A DNA stretch of 20,024 nt from JAVKSM01 sp039583705 (GCA_039583705.1 JAVKSM010000051.1:1-20024), one strand, 5' to 3'. Shown: positions 1 to 7,776, counted from the first letter of the stretch. Notes: a model not told the origin generated them from the letters alone. Program-made: numbers and translations.

Positions 1-234
1 GTGCGCGGCCTCCCCGATGAATACGTCGGTCCCGCTGTAGAAGACGAAGTCGGACGTGCAGCCGTCGCCCTTGGTGTCGGTCGCCACGCCCGGATGGATC
101 GCCGCCGTCGCGGCCGGAGCCCACTTCGGCTGCGCGGCCGCGACCGAACCGGGAACGAAGACGCCGACCAGCGCCAAGGCGACCGTGCTGAGCACGGCGG
201 CGCACAGACGGGCAGCAGACGAGCGGGAACGCAT
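1..234 (-). CDS. Secreted trypsin-like serine protease, N-terminal part (cut by window edge)
   Basis: Reading the minus strand from an ATG at 234 gives 78 codons with no stop up to the window edge. The N-terminus is a typical signal peptide: an RSR-type basic start, a hydrophobic stretch at about residues 10-30, and an A-A-A cleavage site near residue 35. The mature part contains GDGCTSDFVFYSG and ends in GEAAH. This resembles the stretch leading to the catalytic histidine of chymotrypsin-fold (S1/PA clan) secreted proteins of actinomycetes, where AAH is normally followed by Cys. His78 would be the catalytic histidine; the Asp and Ser lie outside the window, so activity cannot be judged. A strong ribosome site GAGGAG (plus-strand 240-245) sits 5 nt before the start. 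The gene diverges from ftsH. It could instead be a degenerate, non-catalytic member of the family. Confidence 0.72.
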   Translation of the reverse strand, partial: MRSRSSAARLCAAVLSTVALALVGVFVPGSVAAAQPKWAPAATAAIHPGVATDTKGDGCTSDFVFYSGTDVFIGEAAH

Positions 235-584
235 GCGATCTCCTCAGTTTCCAGCGGACGTGAGCCTGCCGAGGTGGCCAGTCTCACAGGGCCGCGCGGC
301 CCACGTCCATCCTCCGACCGGCACAGTCGACGACCTCGATGCGGGCACGGGCGCTCAGGCTAGCGGAACTCTGCTCCGCGACCCGACGTTGACCCCGTAG
401 CAGCGGGGCTGGTTTCGCCGGCCGGCGCGGATCCCCCAGGCCTGGGCGCCCGGAACCTCCGACGAGACGCGCCGGCCGGCCCTGCCGGGTACGCTGCGGG
501 CACGGGCTTCGTTCGCACCCCGTCGACCGCGCCCCGCTCAGCCGTCACCTACCGGAAGGGTCGAGGCCGCCAGGCCGAAGCTGC
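235..584. other. Intergenic region between divergent protease and ftsH
   Basis: This 350-bp gap separates two divergent genes and must hold both promoters. For ftsH, TACGCT at 490-495 is a possible -10 element, about 90 nt before the start, but no convincing -35 goes with it. For the protease only the ribosome site at 240-245 is clear. No open frame here looks coding. In many actinobacteria tilS and hpt lie just upstream of ftsH; neither is seen here. Confidence 0.4.
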
Positions 585-2924
585 ATGGACCGCAAGCGCC
601 TGCTCCGCAACCCGCTGGTCTGGATAGCGGCGGTGTTGATCATTTACTACGCGTTCAGCGTGCTGTTCAGCGGCACCCGCGGCTACACGCACGTGCCCAC
701 GTCGACCGCGCTGGCCCAGCTCTCGCAGGGCAACGTCGTCGACGCGACCCTGCAGGACAAGGAGCAGCAGCTCCTGCTCACGTTGACCAACCCGGTCGCG
801 GGCAGCACCCACCTCATCACCCAGTACCCGGCGGGAGCCAGCGGCCGGATCTTCGTCGCGCTGCAGAACGCCAAGAACCTGCACCAGTGGAACACCAAGG
901 TCACCCAGGACTCGTTCCTCACCCAACTGCTCATCTACCTCATCCCGCTGGGCCTGGTCCTGCTGTTGCTCATGTGGATGATGAACAACGCCCAGGGCGG
1001 CGGGAACCGGGTGCTGTCGTTCGGCAAGTCGCGGGCCAAACAGTTGTCCAAGGACATGCCGAAGACCACCTTCGCGGACGTGGCCGGGGCGGACGAGGCC
1101 GTCGAGGAGCTGCAGGAGATCAAGGACTTCCTGCAGAACCCGGGCCGCTACCAGGCACTCGGTGCCAAGATCCCCAAGGGGGTGCTGCTGTACGGGCCGC
1201 CCGGAACCGGCAAGACGCTGCTGGCGCGGGCGGTCGCCGGGGAGGCCGGCGTGCCGTTCTACTCGATCTCGGGTTCGGACTTCGTCGAGATGTTCGTCGG
1301 GGTCGGTGCCTCCCGGGTGCGTGACCTGTTCGAGCAGGCCAAACAGAACGCGCCCTGCATCATCTTCGTCGACGAGATCGACGCCGTGGGCCGCCACCGC
1401 GGCGCCGGGCTGGGTGGCGGGCACGACGAGCGGGAGCAGACCCTCAACCAACTGCTCGTCGAGATGGACGGCTTCGACGCCCGCGGCGGGATCATCCTCA
1501 TCGCCGCGACCAACCGTCCGGACATCCTGGACCCGGCGCTGTTGCGGCCCGGCCGGTTCGACCGCCAGATCCCGGTGTCGGCCCCGGACCTCGCCGGCCG
1601 CCGCGCGATCCTGCGGGTGCACGCCAAGGGCAAGCCGCTGGCGGCGGATGCCGACCTCGACGGGCTGGCCAAGCGCACCGTCGGGTTCTCCGGGGCCGAC
1701 CTGGCCAACGTCATCAACGAGGCGGCGCTGCTCACCGCCCGCGAGCACGGCACCCTGATCACCCCGGCCGCCCTCGAGGAGTCGGTCGACCGCGTCATCG
1801 GCGGCCCGCGGCGCAAGAGCAGGATCATCTCCGAGCAGGAGAAGAAGATCGCCGCCTACCACGAGGGCGGCCACGCGCTCACGGCGTGGGCGATGCCCGA
1901 CCTCGAGCCGGTGTACAAGGTCACGATCCTGCCGCGCGGGCGCACCGGGGGGCACGCCCTCGTGGTCCCCGAGGACGACAAGGAGCTCCTGACCCGCTCC
2001 GAGATGATCGCCCGGCTGGTGTTCGCGATGGGCGGGCGATCAGCCGAGGAGCTCGTGTTCCACGAGCCGACGACCGGGGCGTCCTCCGACATCGAGCAGG
2101 CGACGAAGATCGCGCGCTCGATGGTCACCGAGTACGGCATGAGCGCCCGGCTCGGCGCGGTGAAGTACGGCCAGGATCAGGGCGAGCCATTCCTCGGCCG
2201 CTCGGCCGGCCGGCAGCCGGACTACTCGCTCGAGGTCGCGCACGAGATCGACGAGGAGGTGCGGGCGCTCATCGAGGCGGCCCACACCGAGGCGTGGGAC
2301 GTGCTCAACACCTACCGCGAGGTGCTCGACAGCCTCGTCGTCGAGCTCATCGAGCGCGAGACACTGCAGCGCAAGGATCTGGAGCGGGTCTTCGCGAAGG
2401 TCGTCAAGCGGCCGCGGATCACCGCGTTCAACGACTTCGGCGGCCGCACGCCCTCGGACAAGCCTCCGGTCAAGACCCCTGGCGAGCTGGCCCGGGAGCG
2501 CGGGGAGACCTGGCCGCCACCCACCGAACGACCGCCGACGCCGGTCGGCTCGATACCGGGTGGTGCCAAGCACCTGCCCGCACCGGAGCGACCCAACGGT
2601 GCGCGTCCCGCCGGGCACCCGGAGGGGGCTGGCGGCCCGCAGCCCGCGCCCTACCCGCCCGGCTACGGCGGTCCCAACGGCAGTGGCCGCGGCGGCGGTC
2701 CATCCGGCAGTTGGGCGCAGCAACGCCCGGAGGGGGCGGGTGGGCCGCCGCGCGCGGTGCCACCCAACTACGGCGCACCTCCGGGCTGGACCCCGGCGAC
2801 CACCCCATCCGGCCAGGGCTGGCCGCCACGGTCACGGGACCAGCCGGGCCGGGAGGACAACCAGGACACCCAGCGGCACGGTCCCGATGCCGGCCGGGAC
2901 CAGCGGCGGGACGGCGAGCGCTGA
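585..2924 (+). CDS. ftsH: ATP-dependent zinc metalloprotease FtsH
   Basis: FtsH is a membrane-anchored hexameric AAA+ protease that extracts and degrades membrane and short-lived cytoplasmic proteins. The 779-aa product has two N-terminal membrane segments (about residues 11-29 and 110-132) around a short external domain. An AAA+ module follows with Walker A GPPGTGKT at 204-211, Walker B VDEID around 262-266 and the second region of homology ending in RPGRFD. The M41 peptidase domain has the zinc motif HEGGH at 426-430 and the third ligand Asp near 502. From about residue 620 the chain becomes a Pro/Gly/Arg-rich, low-complexity tail of some 160 residues, long for the family and probably disordered. 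The ATG at 585 gives the normal FtsH start; the ribosome site before it is weak. folE follows about 70 nt downstream on the same strand, so the gene may head the folate operon. Confidence 0.97.
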   Translation: MDRKRLLRNPLVWIAAVLIIYYAFSVLFSGTRGYTHVPTSTALAQLSQGNVVDATLQDKEQQLLLTLTNPVAGSTHLITQYPAGASGRIFVALQNAKNLHQWNTKVTQDSFLTQLLIYLIPLGLVLLLLMWMMNNAQGGGNRVLSFGKSRAKQLSKDMPKTTFADVAGADEAVEELQEIKDFLQNPGRYQALGAKIPKGVLLYGPPGTGKTLLARAVAGEAGVPFYSISGSDFVEMFVGVGASRVRDLFEQAKQNAPCIIFVDEIDAVGRHRGAGLGGGHDEREQTLNQLLVEMDGFDARGGIILIAATNRPDILDPALLRPGRFDRQIPVSAPDLAGRRAILRVHAKGKPLAADADLDGLAKRTVGFSGADLANVINEAALLTAREHGTLITPAALEESVDRVIGGPRRKSRIISEQEKKIAAYHEGGHALTAWAMPDLEPVYKVTILPRGRTGGHALVVPEDDKELLTRSEMIARLVFAMGGRSAEELVFHEPTTGASSDIEQATKIARSMVTEYGMSARLGAVKYGQDQGEPFLGRSAGRQPDYSLEVAHEIDEEVRALIEAAHTEAWDVLNTYREVLDSLVVELIERETLQRKDLERVFAKVVKRPRITAFNDFGGRTPSDKPPVKTPGELARERGETWPPPTERPPTPVGSIPGGAKHLPAPERPNGARPAGHPEGAGGPQPAPYPPGYGGPNGSGRGGGPSGSWAQQRPEGAGGPPRAVPPNYGAPPGWTPATTPSGQGWPPRSRDQPGREDNQDTQRHGPDAGRDQRRDGER

Positions 2925-2992
2925 GCTTGGCTGAGGGAGCACCGACGAGCGCCGGCCCATCGTCCCGGGTCGCGACCGTGCGGAAAGCGCCG

Positions 2993-3559
2993 ATGTTCGA
3001 CCGGGCGCGGGCCGAGGCCGCGGTGCGGGAACTGCTCATCGCCTGCGGTGAGGACCCGGACCGGGAGGGCCTGCGGGAGACCCCGGCCCGGGTGGCCCGC
3101 TCCTACCTGGAGATGTTCGCGGGGCTCTACACCGACCCGGACTCGGTACTGGACCAGACGTTCCCCGAGGACCACGAGGAACTCGTCATCGTCCGGGACA
3201 TCCCGCTGTACAGCTACTGCGAGCACCACCTCGTGCCGTTCCACGGGGTCGCCCACGTCGGCTACATCCCCTCGGCGCAGGGGAGGGTGACGGGCCTGTC
3301 CAAGCTCGCCCGCCTGGTCGACCTCTACGCCAGGCGGCCCCAGGTGCAGGAGCGGCTGACCCGGCAGGTGGCCGATGCGCTGGTGCGCCGGCTGGAGCCG
3401 CGCGGCGTGATCGTCATCATCGAGGCGGAGCACCTGTGCATGGCGATGCGGGGCATCCGCAAGCCGGGAGCCCGCACCACGACGTCGGCCCTGCGGGGGC
3501 AGTTCACGACATCGGCGTCCTCCCGGGCGGAGGCGCTCGCACTGATCACCGGGCGGTGA
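2993..3559 (+). CDS. folE: GTP cyclohydrolase I (FolE)
   Basis: The enzyme converts GTP to 7,8-dihydroneopterin triphosphate, the first step of folate synthesis. The 188-aa product is typical in length. It shows the zinc ligands Cys76 and His79 in YCEHHLVPF and Cys149 in EHLCM, and the conserved stretches LRETPARVA and GLSKLARLVD. The ATG at 2993 is preceded by GGAAAG at a 5-nt spacing, which decides the start; in-frame GTG 2978 and TTG 2927 are alternatives that only add a poorly conserved leader. It sits between ftsH and folP, with folP starting at or just after its stop, so translation is probably coupled. Confidence 0.96.
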   Translation: MFDRARAEAAVRELLIACGEDPDREGLRETPARVARSYLEMFAGLYTDPDSVLDQTFPEDHEELVIVRDIPLYSYCEHHLVPFHGVAHVGYIPSAQGRVTGLSKLARLVDLYARRPQVQERLTRQVADALVRRLEPRGVIVIIEAEHLCMAMRGIRKPGARTTTSALRGQFTTSASSRAEALALITGR

Positions 3560-3564
3560 GCCCG

Positions 3565-4428
3565 ATGTCACCTGGCCTGCTCACCCCCGGCCGTTGCGTC
3601 GTGATGGGAATCCTCAACGTCACCCCCGACTCTTTCAGCGACGGCGGTCGGTGCCTCGACCGGGACGACGCGGTCGCGCACGGTGTGACCATGTACCGCC
3701 GCGGCGCCGACCTCGTCGACGTCGGCGGCGAGTCCACGCGGCCGGGAGCGAAGCGGGTGGCGGCGGAGGTGGAGGCCGCCCGGGTGGTGCCCGTCGTCGG
3801 TGATCTCGTCGCGGCGGGTGTCGCGGTCAGTGTGGACACCATGCGGGCGGCGGTGGCCGATGCCGCGCTGGCGGCGGGAGCGAGCATGGTCAACGACGTC
3901 TCGGGAGGGCAGGCCGACGCCGGCATGGCGCGGGTCCTCGCCGCGGCAGGGGTGCCGTGGGTGCTCATGCACTGGCGGGGGCACAGCGACCGGATGGCCG
4001 AGCTCGGGCGCTACTCCGACGTGGTGAGGGAGGTGCGGGCCGAGCTCATCGCCCGGGTCGACGCGGCAGTGCTGGCCGGTGTGGACCCGGGGGCCCTCGT
4101 GCTCGACCCCGGGCTCGGCTTCGCCAAGACGGCCGCCCACAACTGGGAGCTGCTGCGCCGGCTGGATGTGCTGCTCGCGCTGGGTTTCCCGGTGCTGGTG
4201 GGCGCGTCCCGCAAGCGATTCCTCGGGTCCCTGCTGGCCGACGCCGGCGGCGGTGCCCGGCCGGCTGCGGGTCGGGACGACGCCACCACCGCGGTCTCCG
4301 CGCTGGCCGCGGCGGCCGGTGCGTGGGGGGTGCGGGTCCACGAGGTCGGCCCGTCGCTGGACGCGGTCGCGGTAGCGGCGGCATGGCGCCGCGAGGCGCG
4401 GTGGGTGTCACAGGACCGAGCGCGATGA
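3565..4428 (+). CDS. folP: Dihydropteroate synthase (FolP)
   Basis: FolP condenses 6-hydroxymethyl-dihydropterin pyrophosphate with p-aminobenzoate to give dihydropteroate; it is the sulfonamide target. The 287-aa product carries both family signatures: GILNVTPDSFSDGG at 15-28 and DVGGESTRPGA at 52-62. It also has the barrel motifs SVDTMRA, NDVSGG, DPGLGFAK and GASRKRFLG with its pterin/phosphate-binding Lys and Arg. The ATG at 3565 has GGTGAG four bases upstream. An in-frame GTG at 3556 overlaps the folE stop as GTGA and would add three residues; either start is possible. The 3' end overlaps folB as ATGA. Confidence 0.96.
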   Translation: MSPGLLTPGRCVVMGILNVTPDSFSDGGRCLDRDDAVAHGVTMYRRGADLVDVGGESTRPGAKRVAAEVEAARVVPVVGDLVAAGVAVSVDTMRAAVADAALAAGASMVNDVSGGQADAGMARVLAAAGVPWVLMHWRGHSDRMAELGRYSDVVREVRAELIARVDAAVLAGVDPGALVLDPGLGFAKTAAHNWELLRRLDVLLALGFPVLVGASRKRFLGSLLADAGGGARPAAGRDDATTAVSALAAAAGAWGVRVHEVGPSLDAVAVAAAWRREARWVSQDRAR

Positions 4429-4928
4429 GCGCGGTTCCGCCCGCGGGAGCAGGCACGACCGGCGACCGGATCGTGTTGCGCGGGCTGCGGGTGCGGGGCC
4501 GCCACGGGGTGATGCCGGCGGAACGTCGCGACGGGCAGGATTTCGTCATCGACCTCACCGTGTGGCTCGACCTCGCCCGGGCGGGGGCCACGGACGCGCT
4601 GTCCGACACGTTCGACTACGGCGCGCTAGGCAGGCGGGTCGCCGAGATCGTCGCGGGACCGCCGCGTGACCTCATCGAGACGGTCGCCGCCGCGATCGCC
4701 GACGAGATCCTGACCGACGAACGGGTGTCGGTCGTGGAGGTCGCCGTGCACAAGCCGAACGCCCCGATCCCGCTGCCGTTCGCGGACGTCGCGGTCGTGA
4801 TCCGTCGCGACAGGTCTGCGGGGCCCCCGCACCCGGGGCCTTTTGCGGGACACCCGCACCCGGACCTTGCGGGACACCCGCACCCGGACCTTGCGGGACA
4901 CCCGCACCCGGGAGGGGCGGGGCTGTGA
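4425..4928 (+). CDS. folB: Dihydroneopterin aldolase (FolB) with repeat-built C-terminal tail
   Basis: FolB cleaves 7,8-dihydroneopterin to 6-hydroxymethyl-dihydropterin and glycolaldehyde. The core (about residues 14-130) has the expected RGRHGVMPAERRDGQDF segment, with the conserved Glu33, and VAVHKPNAPIP, with the catalytic-type Lys110. At 167 residues it exceeds the usual length of about 120. The extra comes from an N-terminal leader of about 13 residues and a tail from about residue 131 built of repeated AGHPHPDL units. The tail is encoded by a 24-nt tandem repeat and has no counterpart in the family that I know of. The start ATG overlaps the folP stop (ATGA), and the stop overlaps the folK GTG start (GTGA), so all four folate genes are probably translated as one coupled unit. 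Confidence 0.94.
   Translation: MSAVPPAGAGTTGDRIVLRGLRVRGRHGVMPAERRDGQDFVIDLTVWLDLARAGATDALSDTFDYGALGRRVAEIVAGPPRDLIETVAAAIADEILTDERVSVVEVAVHKPNAPIPLPFADVAVVIRRDRSAGPPHPGPFAGHPHPDLAGHPHPDLAGHPHPGGAGL
4845..4911 (+). repeat. 24-nt coding tandem repeat at the 3' end of folB
   Basis: Two perfect 24-nt units (4845-4868, 4869-4892) beginning GCGGGACACCCGCACCCGG are followed by a partial third copy (4893-4911). A degenerate copy precedes them from about 4819. Each unit encodes AGHPHPDL and contains a small perfect hairpin, TGCGGG-ACA-CCCGCA, so the transcript end holds consecutive stem-loops just before the folK start. Confidence 0.92.
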
Positions 4929-5434
4929 GGGCCAGCAGGTGCGTGCTCTCCGCGGGGTCGAACGTCGGCGACCGGCTGGGTCATCTGCGGCTCGTCGTCG
5001 ACGCTTTCATCGACGATCACCCGGCCGTGTCGCCGGTCTACGAGACGGCGCCGTGGGGTCGGGTCGATCAGGACGATTTCCTCAACCTCGTCGTGGTCGC
5101 CGTGGCGGAGCTCGACCCGCGGGGGTGGCTGCGGCGCGCGCAGGCGTGCGAGCAGGCAGCCGGACGGGTCCGGGAGCAGCGTTGGGGCCCGCGCACCCTG
5201 GACGTCGACCTGATCGTCGTGGACAGCATGCGCAGCGCGGATCCCGACCTCATGCTGCCGCACCCCCGGGCCCACCTGCGGGCGTCCGTGCTGCGCCCGT
5301 GGCTGGACGTCGACCCCGGCGCCGAGCTGCCCGGGCGGGGCCCGGTGGCCGACCTGCTCGCCGCGTTGCCGGCCACGGAGCGTGACGGGGTGCGGCGCCG
5401 CGACGACCTGCGGGTGCCGGGAGGCGGGCGGTGA
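4925..5434 (+). CDS. folK: 2-amino-4-hydroxy-6-hydroxymethyldihydropteridine pyrophosphokinase (FolK)
   Basis: FolK transfers pyrophosphate from ATP to 6-hydroxymethyl-dihydropterin, making the FolP substrate. The 169-aa product is of normal size. It has the N-terminal LSAGSNVGDR motif, the SPVYETAPWG loop and the family signature RWGPRTLDVDLI at 86-97, in which Asp93 and Asp95 are the expected magnesium ligands. PHPRAHLRASVLRP follows as in other FolK proteins. The GTG start at 4925 overlaps the folB stop by 4 nt, and the stop overlaps the GTG start of the DUF3180 gene in the same way. Confidence 0.96.
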   Translation: MRASRCVLSAGSNVGDRLGHLRLVVDAFIDDHPAVSPVYETAPWGRVDQDDFLNLVVVAVAELDPRGWLRRAQACEQAAGRVREQRWGPRTLDVDLIVVDSMRSADPDLMLPHPRAHLRASVLRPWLDVDPGAELPGRGPVADLLAALPATERDGVRRRDDLRVPGGGR

Positions 5435-5928
5435 GACCGACCCGGGCCCCCGACCTGGTGCTGCCCGGTCTGGTGGCCGCGGTGGTCATCTACCTGCTGG
5501 TCCGCGTCGACTACGGCTCGCTGCCGCCGCTGCCCCGCCTGGGTGGGGTGACGTTGCTGGTGCTCGCCCTTATCGAGGCCGTGCTGGGGCACTCGCTGCG
5601 GGCGCGCATCCGGGGCCGGCGTGGCACCAAGCCGGTGCAACCGCTGGCGGCGGCCCGCGCGGTGGCACTGGCCAAGGCGTCGTCCCTGGCCGGCGCGATC
5701 ATGTGCGGAGCGTGGCTCGGCGTGCTCGGGTACGTGTTCCCGGCCAGTGGCTCCGGCAACAGCGCGGCCGGCGGTGACACGGTCAGCGCGGCCGTCGGTG
5801 CCGGGTGCGCGGGCGCGCTGGTGGCGGCCGCGCTGTGGCTGGAGTACTCCTGTCGGACCCCGGACGACCCGGGTCGCTCCCAGCGTCGTGACGACTCCCG
5901 CCGTCCGGGGGACCGGGAAGAGCGATGA
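5431..5928 (+). CDS. DUF3180 family membrane protein
   Basis: A 165-aa protein with four predicted membrane segments at about residues 9-25, 38-56, 84-104 and 119-139, a basic loop (RARIRGRRGTKP) between the second and third, and a charged C-terminal tail. Size, topology and position directly after folK match the actinobacterial DUF3180 family (the Rv3605c position in M. tuberculosis). Its function is unknown; the fixed position only suggests co-expression with folate genes. The GTG start overlaps the folK stop (GTGA). Its stop lies 2 nt from the stop of the convergent nuoD-like gene. Confidence 0.85.
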   Translation: MRPTRAPDLVLPGLVAAVVIYLLVRVDYGSLPPLPRLGGVTLLVLALIEAVLGHSLRARIRGRRGTKPVQPLAAARAVALAKASSLAGAIMCGAWLGVLGYVFPASGSGNSAAGGDTVSAAVGAGCAGALVAAALWLEYSCRTPDDPGRSQRRDDSRRPGDREER

Positions 5929-5930
5929 GA

Positions 5931-7139
5931 TCAGCGGTCGACATCGCCGACGACGACGCTGAACGACGCGAGCACCGTTCCCAACGCCCGCAGCGGGGTT
6001 CCGGGCAGCAGCGCCGCCAGCGCCTGGATGTTGCCGAAGGACGGCGCGCGCAGCTTGAGCCGCCACGGTGTCTTCTCCCCGCGTGAGGACAGGTACACCC
6101 CGACGACACCGAGGGGCGCCTCGGTCCAGGTGTACACCGACCCTTCCGGCACGGTCATCGACTTCGGGAGCCGGACGTCCACCGGGCCGGCCGGCAGCCG
6201 GGGCAGGCACTGCCGGACCAGCGCCGTGGCCAGCGCCACCTCGCCGAGCTGACAACCCACCCGGGCCAGCGCGTCGCCCGCGGTGGCGAGCACCGGCACC
6301 ACCGCCAGCTCGCCGTAGGTCAGCACCGGGTCGTCGCGCCGCAGGTCGATGTCCACTCCGGACGCCCGTGCCACCGGGCCGGTCACGCCCAGCGCCAGGG
6401 CGTCCGCCGCCGCCAGCACGCCGACGCCGCGGTGCGCCGCCACGAACCGCTCGTCGGCCACGGTGGACTCGCGGAGCGTCGGCAGGGCGTCGTCGACGAC
6501 GTCGAGGGCGGCCAGCACGCGGTGGGGCCAGCCGTCGGGAACGTCGGCCCGCAGGCCACCGATCCGGTTGACCATGAAGTGGATCCGGCCGCCCGATGCC
6601 TCCTCGAGCACCTGCTGCACCGCATGGCGCGCGCGGCTGGCGGCGCCGGTGGCCGCGGTGGCGGCGCCGGCGGCGTCGCGCGTGAGCGGGGCGAGGAACA
6701 CCAGGTGGGCCATCGCCCGGTTCAGCTCGCAGAGCAGGGTGCGCAGCCAGGTCGCCCGCGGTGGTGGCTCGATCCCGGTCATCGTCTCGACGGCCAGCGC
6801 GACGGTGACCTCGTTGCAGCATGCGGCGAGCCAGTCGTGCCGGTTCGCCAGGGTGAGCACCGCGCGGTAATCGCGGACCTCGAAGAGCTTCTCCGCGCCC
6901 CGGTGCAGGTGCCCGACCAGCGGCTCGGCGCTCGCGACGACCGGGTCGTGCTCCGGGCCCGACAGGCCCAGCCGCAGCCGGTAGCCGCCGTGCGCCGCGG
7001 GGTGCAGCGGACCGAGGTCGACCACCGTGTCGACCCCGAGGCCGGCAGTGGCGGCTCCCACGCCGACGGTGAGCGCCCGGCCGACGGCGGTGCCCTCCCG
7101 GCCTCCGGTCTCCCGGCCCCCGGCGGGCTCCCGGGTCAC
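5931..7139 (-). CDS. Orphan NuoD-like protein (NADH-quinone oxidoreductase 49-kDa/subunit D family)
   Basis: The 402-aa product follows the NuoD/NDUFS2 fold from end to end: DLGPLHPAAHGG at 41-52, EPLVGHLHRGAEKL at 72-85, PPPRATWLRTLLCELNR at 125-141, NRIGGLRADVPDGW at 191-204, ARASGVDIDLRRDDP at 258-271, RLKLRAPSFGN at 360-370, and the family's typical end GDVDR. Canonical NuoD is part of the membrane-bound complex I arm at the quinone site, encoded in a nuoA-N cluster; none of those genes is nearby. Differences include Trp103 in RHDWLA, where canonical proteins have the quinone-site Tyr, loss of the LDLGA stretch, and EAPLG instead of EAPRG. The histidines of HPAAH are kept. The GTG at 7139 overlaps the phosphoesterase stop as GTGA, which decides the start; the open frame upstream only shadows that gene. 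It may be a complex I-related paralogue or a repurposed scaffold. Confidence 0.9.
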   Translation of the reverse strand: MTREPAGGRETGGREGTAVGRALTVGVGAATAGLGVDTVVDLGPLHPAAHGGYRLRLGLSGPEHDPVVASAEPLVGHLHRGAEKLFEVRDYRAVLTLANRHDWLAACCNEVTVALAVETMTGIEPPPRATWLRTLLCELNRAMAHLVFLAPLTRDAAGAATAATGAASRARHAVQQVLEEASGGRIHFMVNRIGGLRADVPDGWPHRVLAALDVVDDALPTLRESTVADERFVAAHRGVGVLAAADALALGVTGPVARASGVDIDLRRDDPVLTYGELAVVPVLATAGDALARVGCQLGEVALATALVRQCLPRLPAGPVDVRLPKSMTVPEGSVYTWTEAPLGVVGVYLSSRGEKTPWRLKLRAPSFGNIQALAALLPGTPLRALGTVLASFSVVVGDVDR

Positions 7140-7654
7140 CGGGCGCCCCGCGGCGGCAGCTCGTGCAGTGTCACGTCGAGCAGCCGGCCGTCCTCGACGG
7201 TCGCAGTGAGGTAGGTGTGGGAGGGCGCTCGGCGCCGGTCGGTCGGCGACCCGGGGTTGAGCAGTCGAAGGCCGGTCGCCGCCGTGCTGTCCCACGGGAT
7301 GTGGCTGTGGCCGAAGACGAGCACGTCGACGTCCGGGAACCGCGCCGCGCAGCGGGCCTCCCGGCCGGCCGCCGGCCCGGTGTCGTGGACCACTGCCAGC
7401 CGCAGCCCGGCCAACTCCACCCGGGCCACCTCCGGCAGCCGGGCACGCAGCTTCGGCCCGTCGTTGTTTCCGACCACCGCGACCAGCCGAGTCGCGCGGG
7501 CCGCCAACGCGTCGAGCAGCGTCACGTCGACCCAGTCGCCGGCGTGCACGACGACGTCGGCATCGGCGACCGCGCGCCACAGCGGCGCCGGCAGGTCGCG
7601 GGCGCGAGCCGGCACATGGGTGTCGGAGGTGAGGAGCAGGCGCACGCCGTCCAT
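7136..7654 (-). CDS. YfcE/MJ0936-type metallophosphoesterase
   Basis: This 172-aa calcineurin-like phosphoesterase has all the two-metal ligands of the family: SDTH (Asp11, His13), HAGD (Asp40), GNND (63-65), VVHDTG (His90) and GHSH (His116, His118), then NPGSPTDRR. Family members hydrolyse phosphodiesters, but the physiological substrate is generally unknown and cannot be read from this sequence. The ATG at 7654 gives the normal start right before the first beta strand; no strong ribosome site precedes it. The 4-nt GTGA overlap with the downstream nuoD-like gene argues that the two are co-translated and perhaps functionally linked. Confidence 0.93.
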   Translation of the reverse strand: MDGVRLLLTSDTHVPARARDLPAPLWRAVADADVVVHAGDWVDVTLLDALAARATRLVAVVGNNDGPKLRARLPEVARVELAGLRLAVVHDTGPAAGREARCAARFPDVDVLVFGHSHIPWDSTAATGLRLLNPGSPTDRRRAPSHTYLTATVEDGRLLDVTLHELPPRGAR

Positions 7655-7747
7655 CGTGGGGCCAACCGGGAGCGTGAGGTCAAGGTGGTCGACGCGGGCA
7701 GGGTCACGGCCGGAGCCATCCGTAACTCGCCGTGACTCTCAGTGTCG

Positions 7748-7776
7748 GGAAACGCGCCCGGGAGGCGGTCTACCGT
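7748..7776 (+). promoter_or_regulatory. Promoter-like element, copy A
   Basis: GGAAAC at 7748-7753 and TACCGT at 7771-7776 are separated by 17 nt, within a longer stretch (from GTGTC at 7742) that closely resembles the one upstream of the small gene at 13826. The -10-like hexamer fits the actinobacterial TAnnnT pattern; the -35-like hexamer looks more like an ECF-type GGAA element. Read from sequence alone. Confidence 0.35.

Noticed and set aside
549..1955. A 468-codon minus-strand frame opposite ftsH
   Set aside because: Shadow of ftsH with low-complexity composition.
4845..4911. CRISPR-like or REP-type mobile repeat
   Set aside because: Units are directly adjacent with no spacers, lie in the folB frame, and the unit is not seen elsewhere in the window.
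7140..7580. An N-terminal extension of about 147 residues for the NuoD-like protein
   Set aside because: It lies wholly over the phosphoesterase in another frame, is Arg/Gly-rich as shadow frames are, and the coupled GTG at 7139 gives a normal-length protein.
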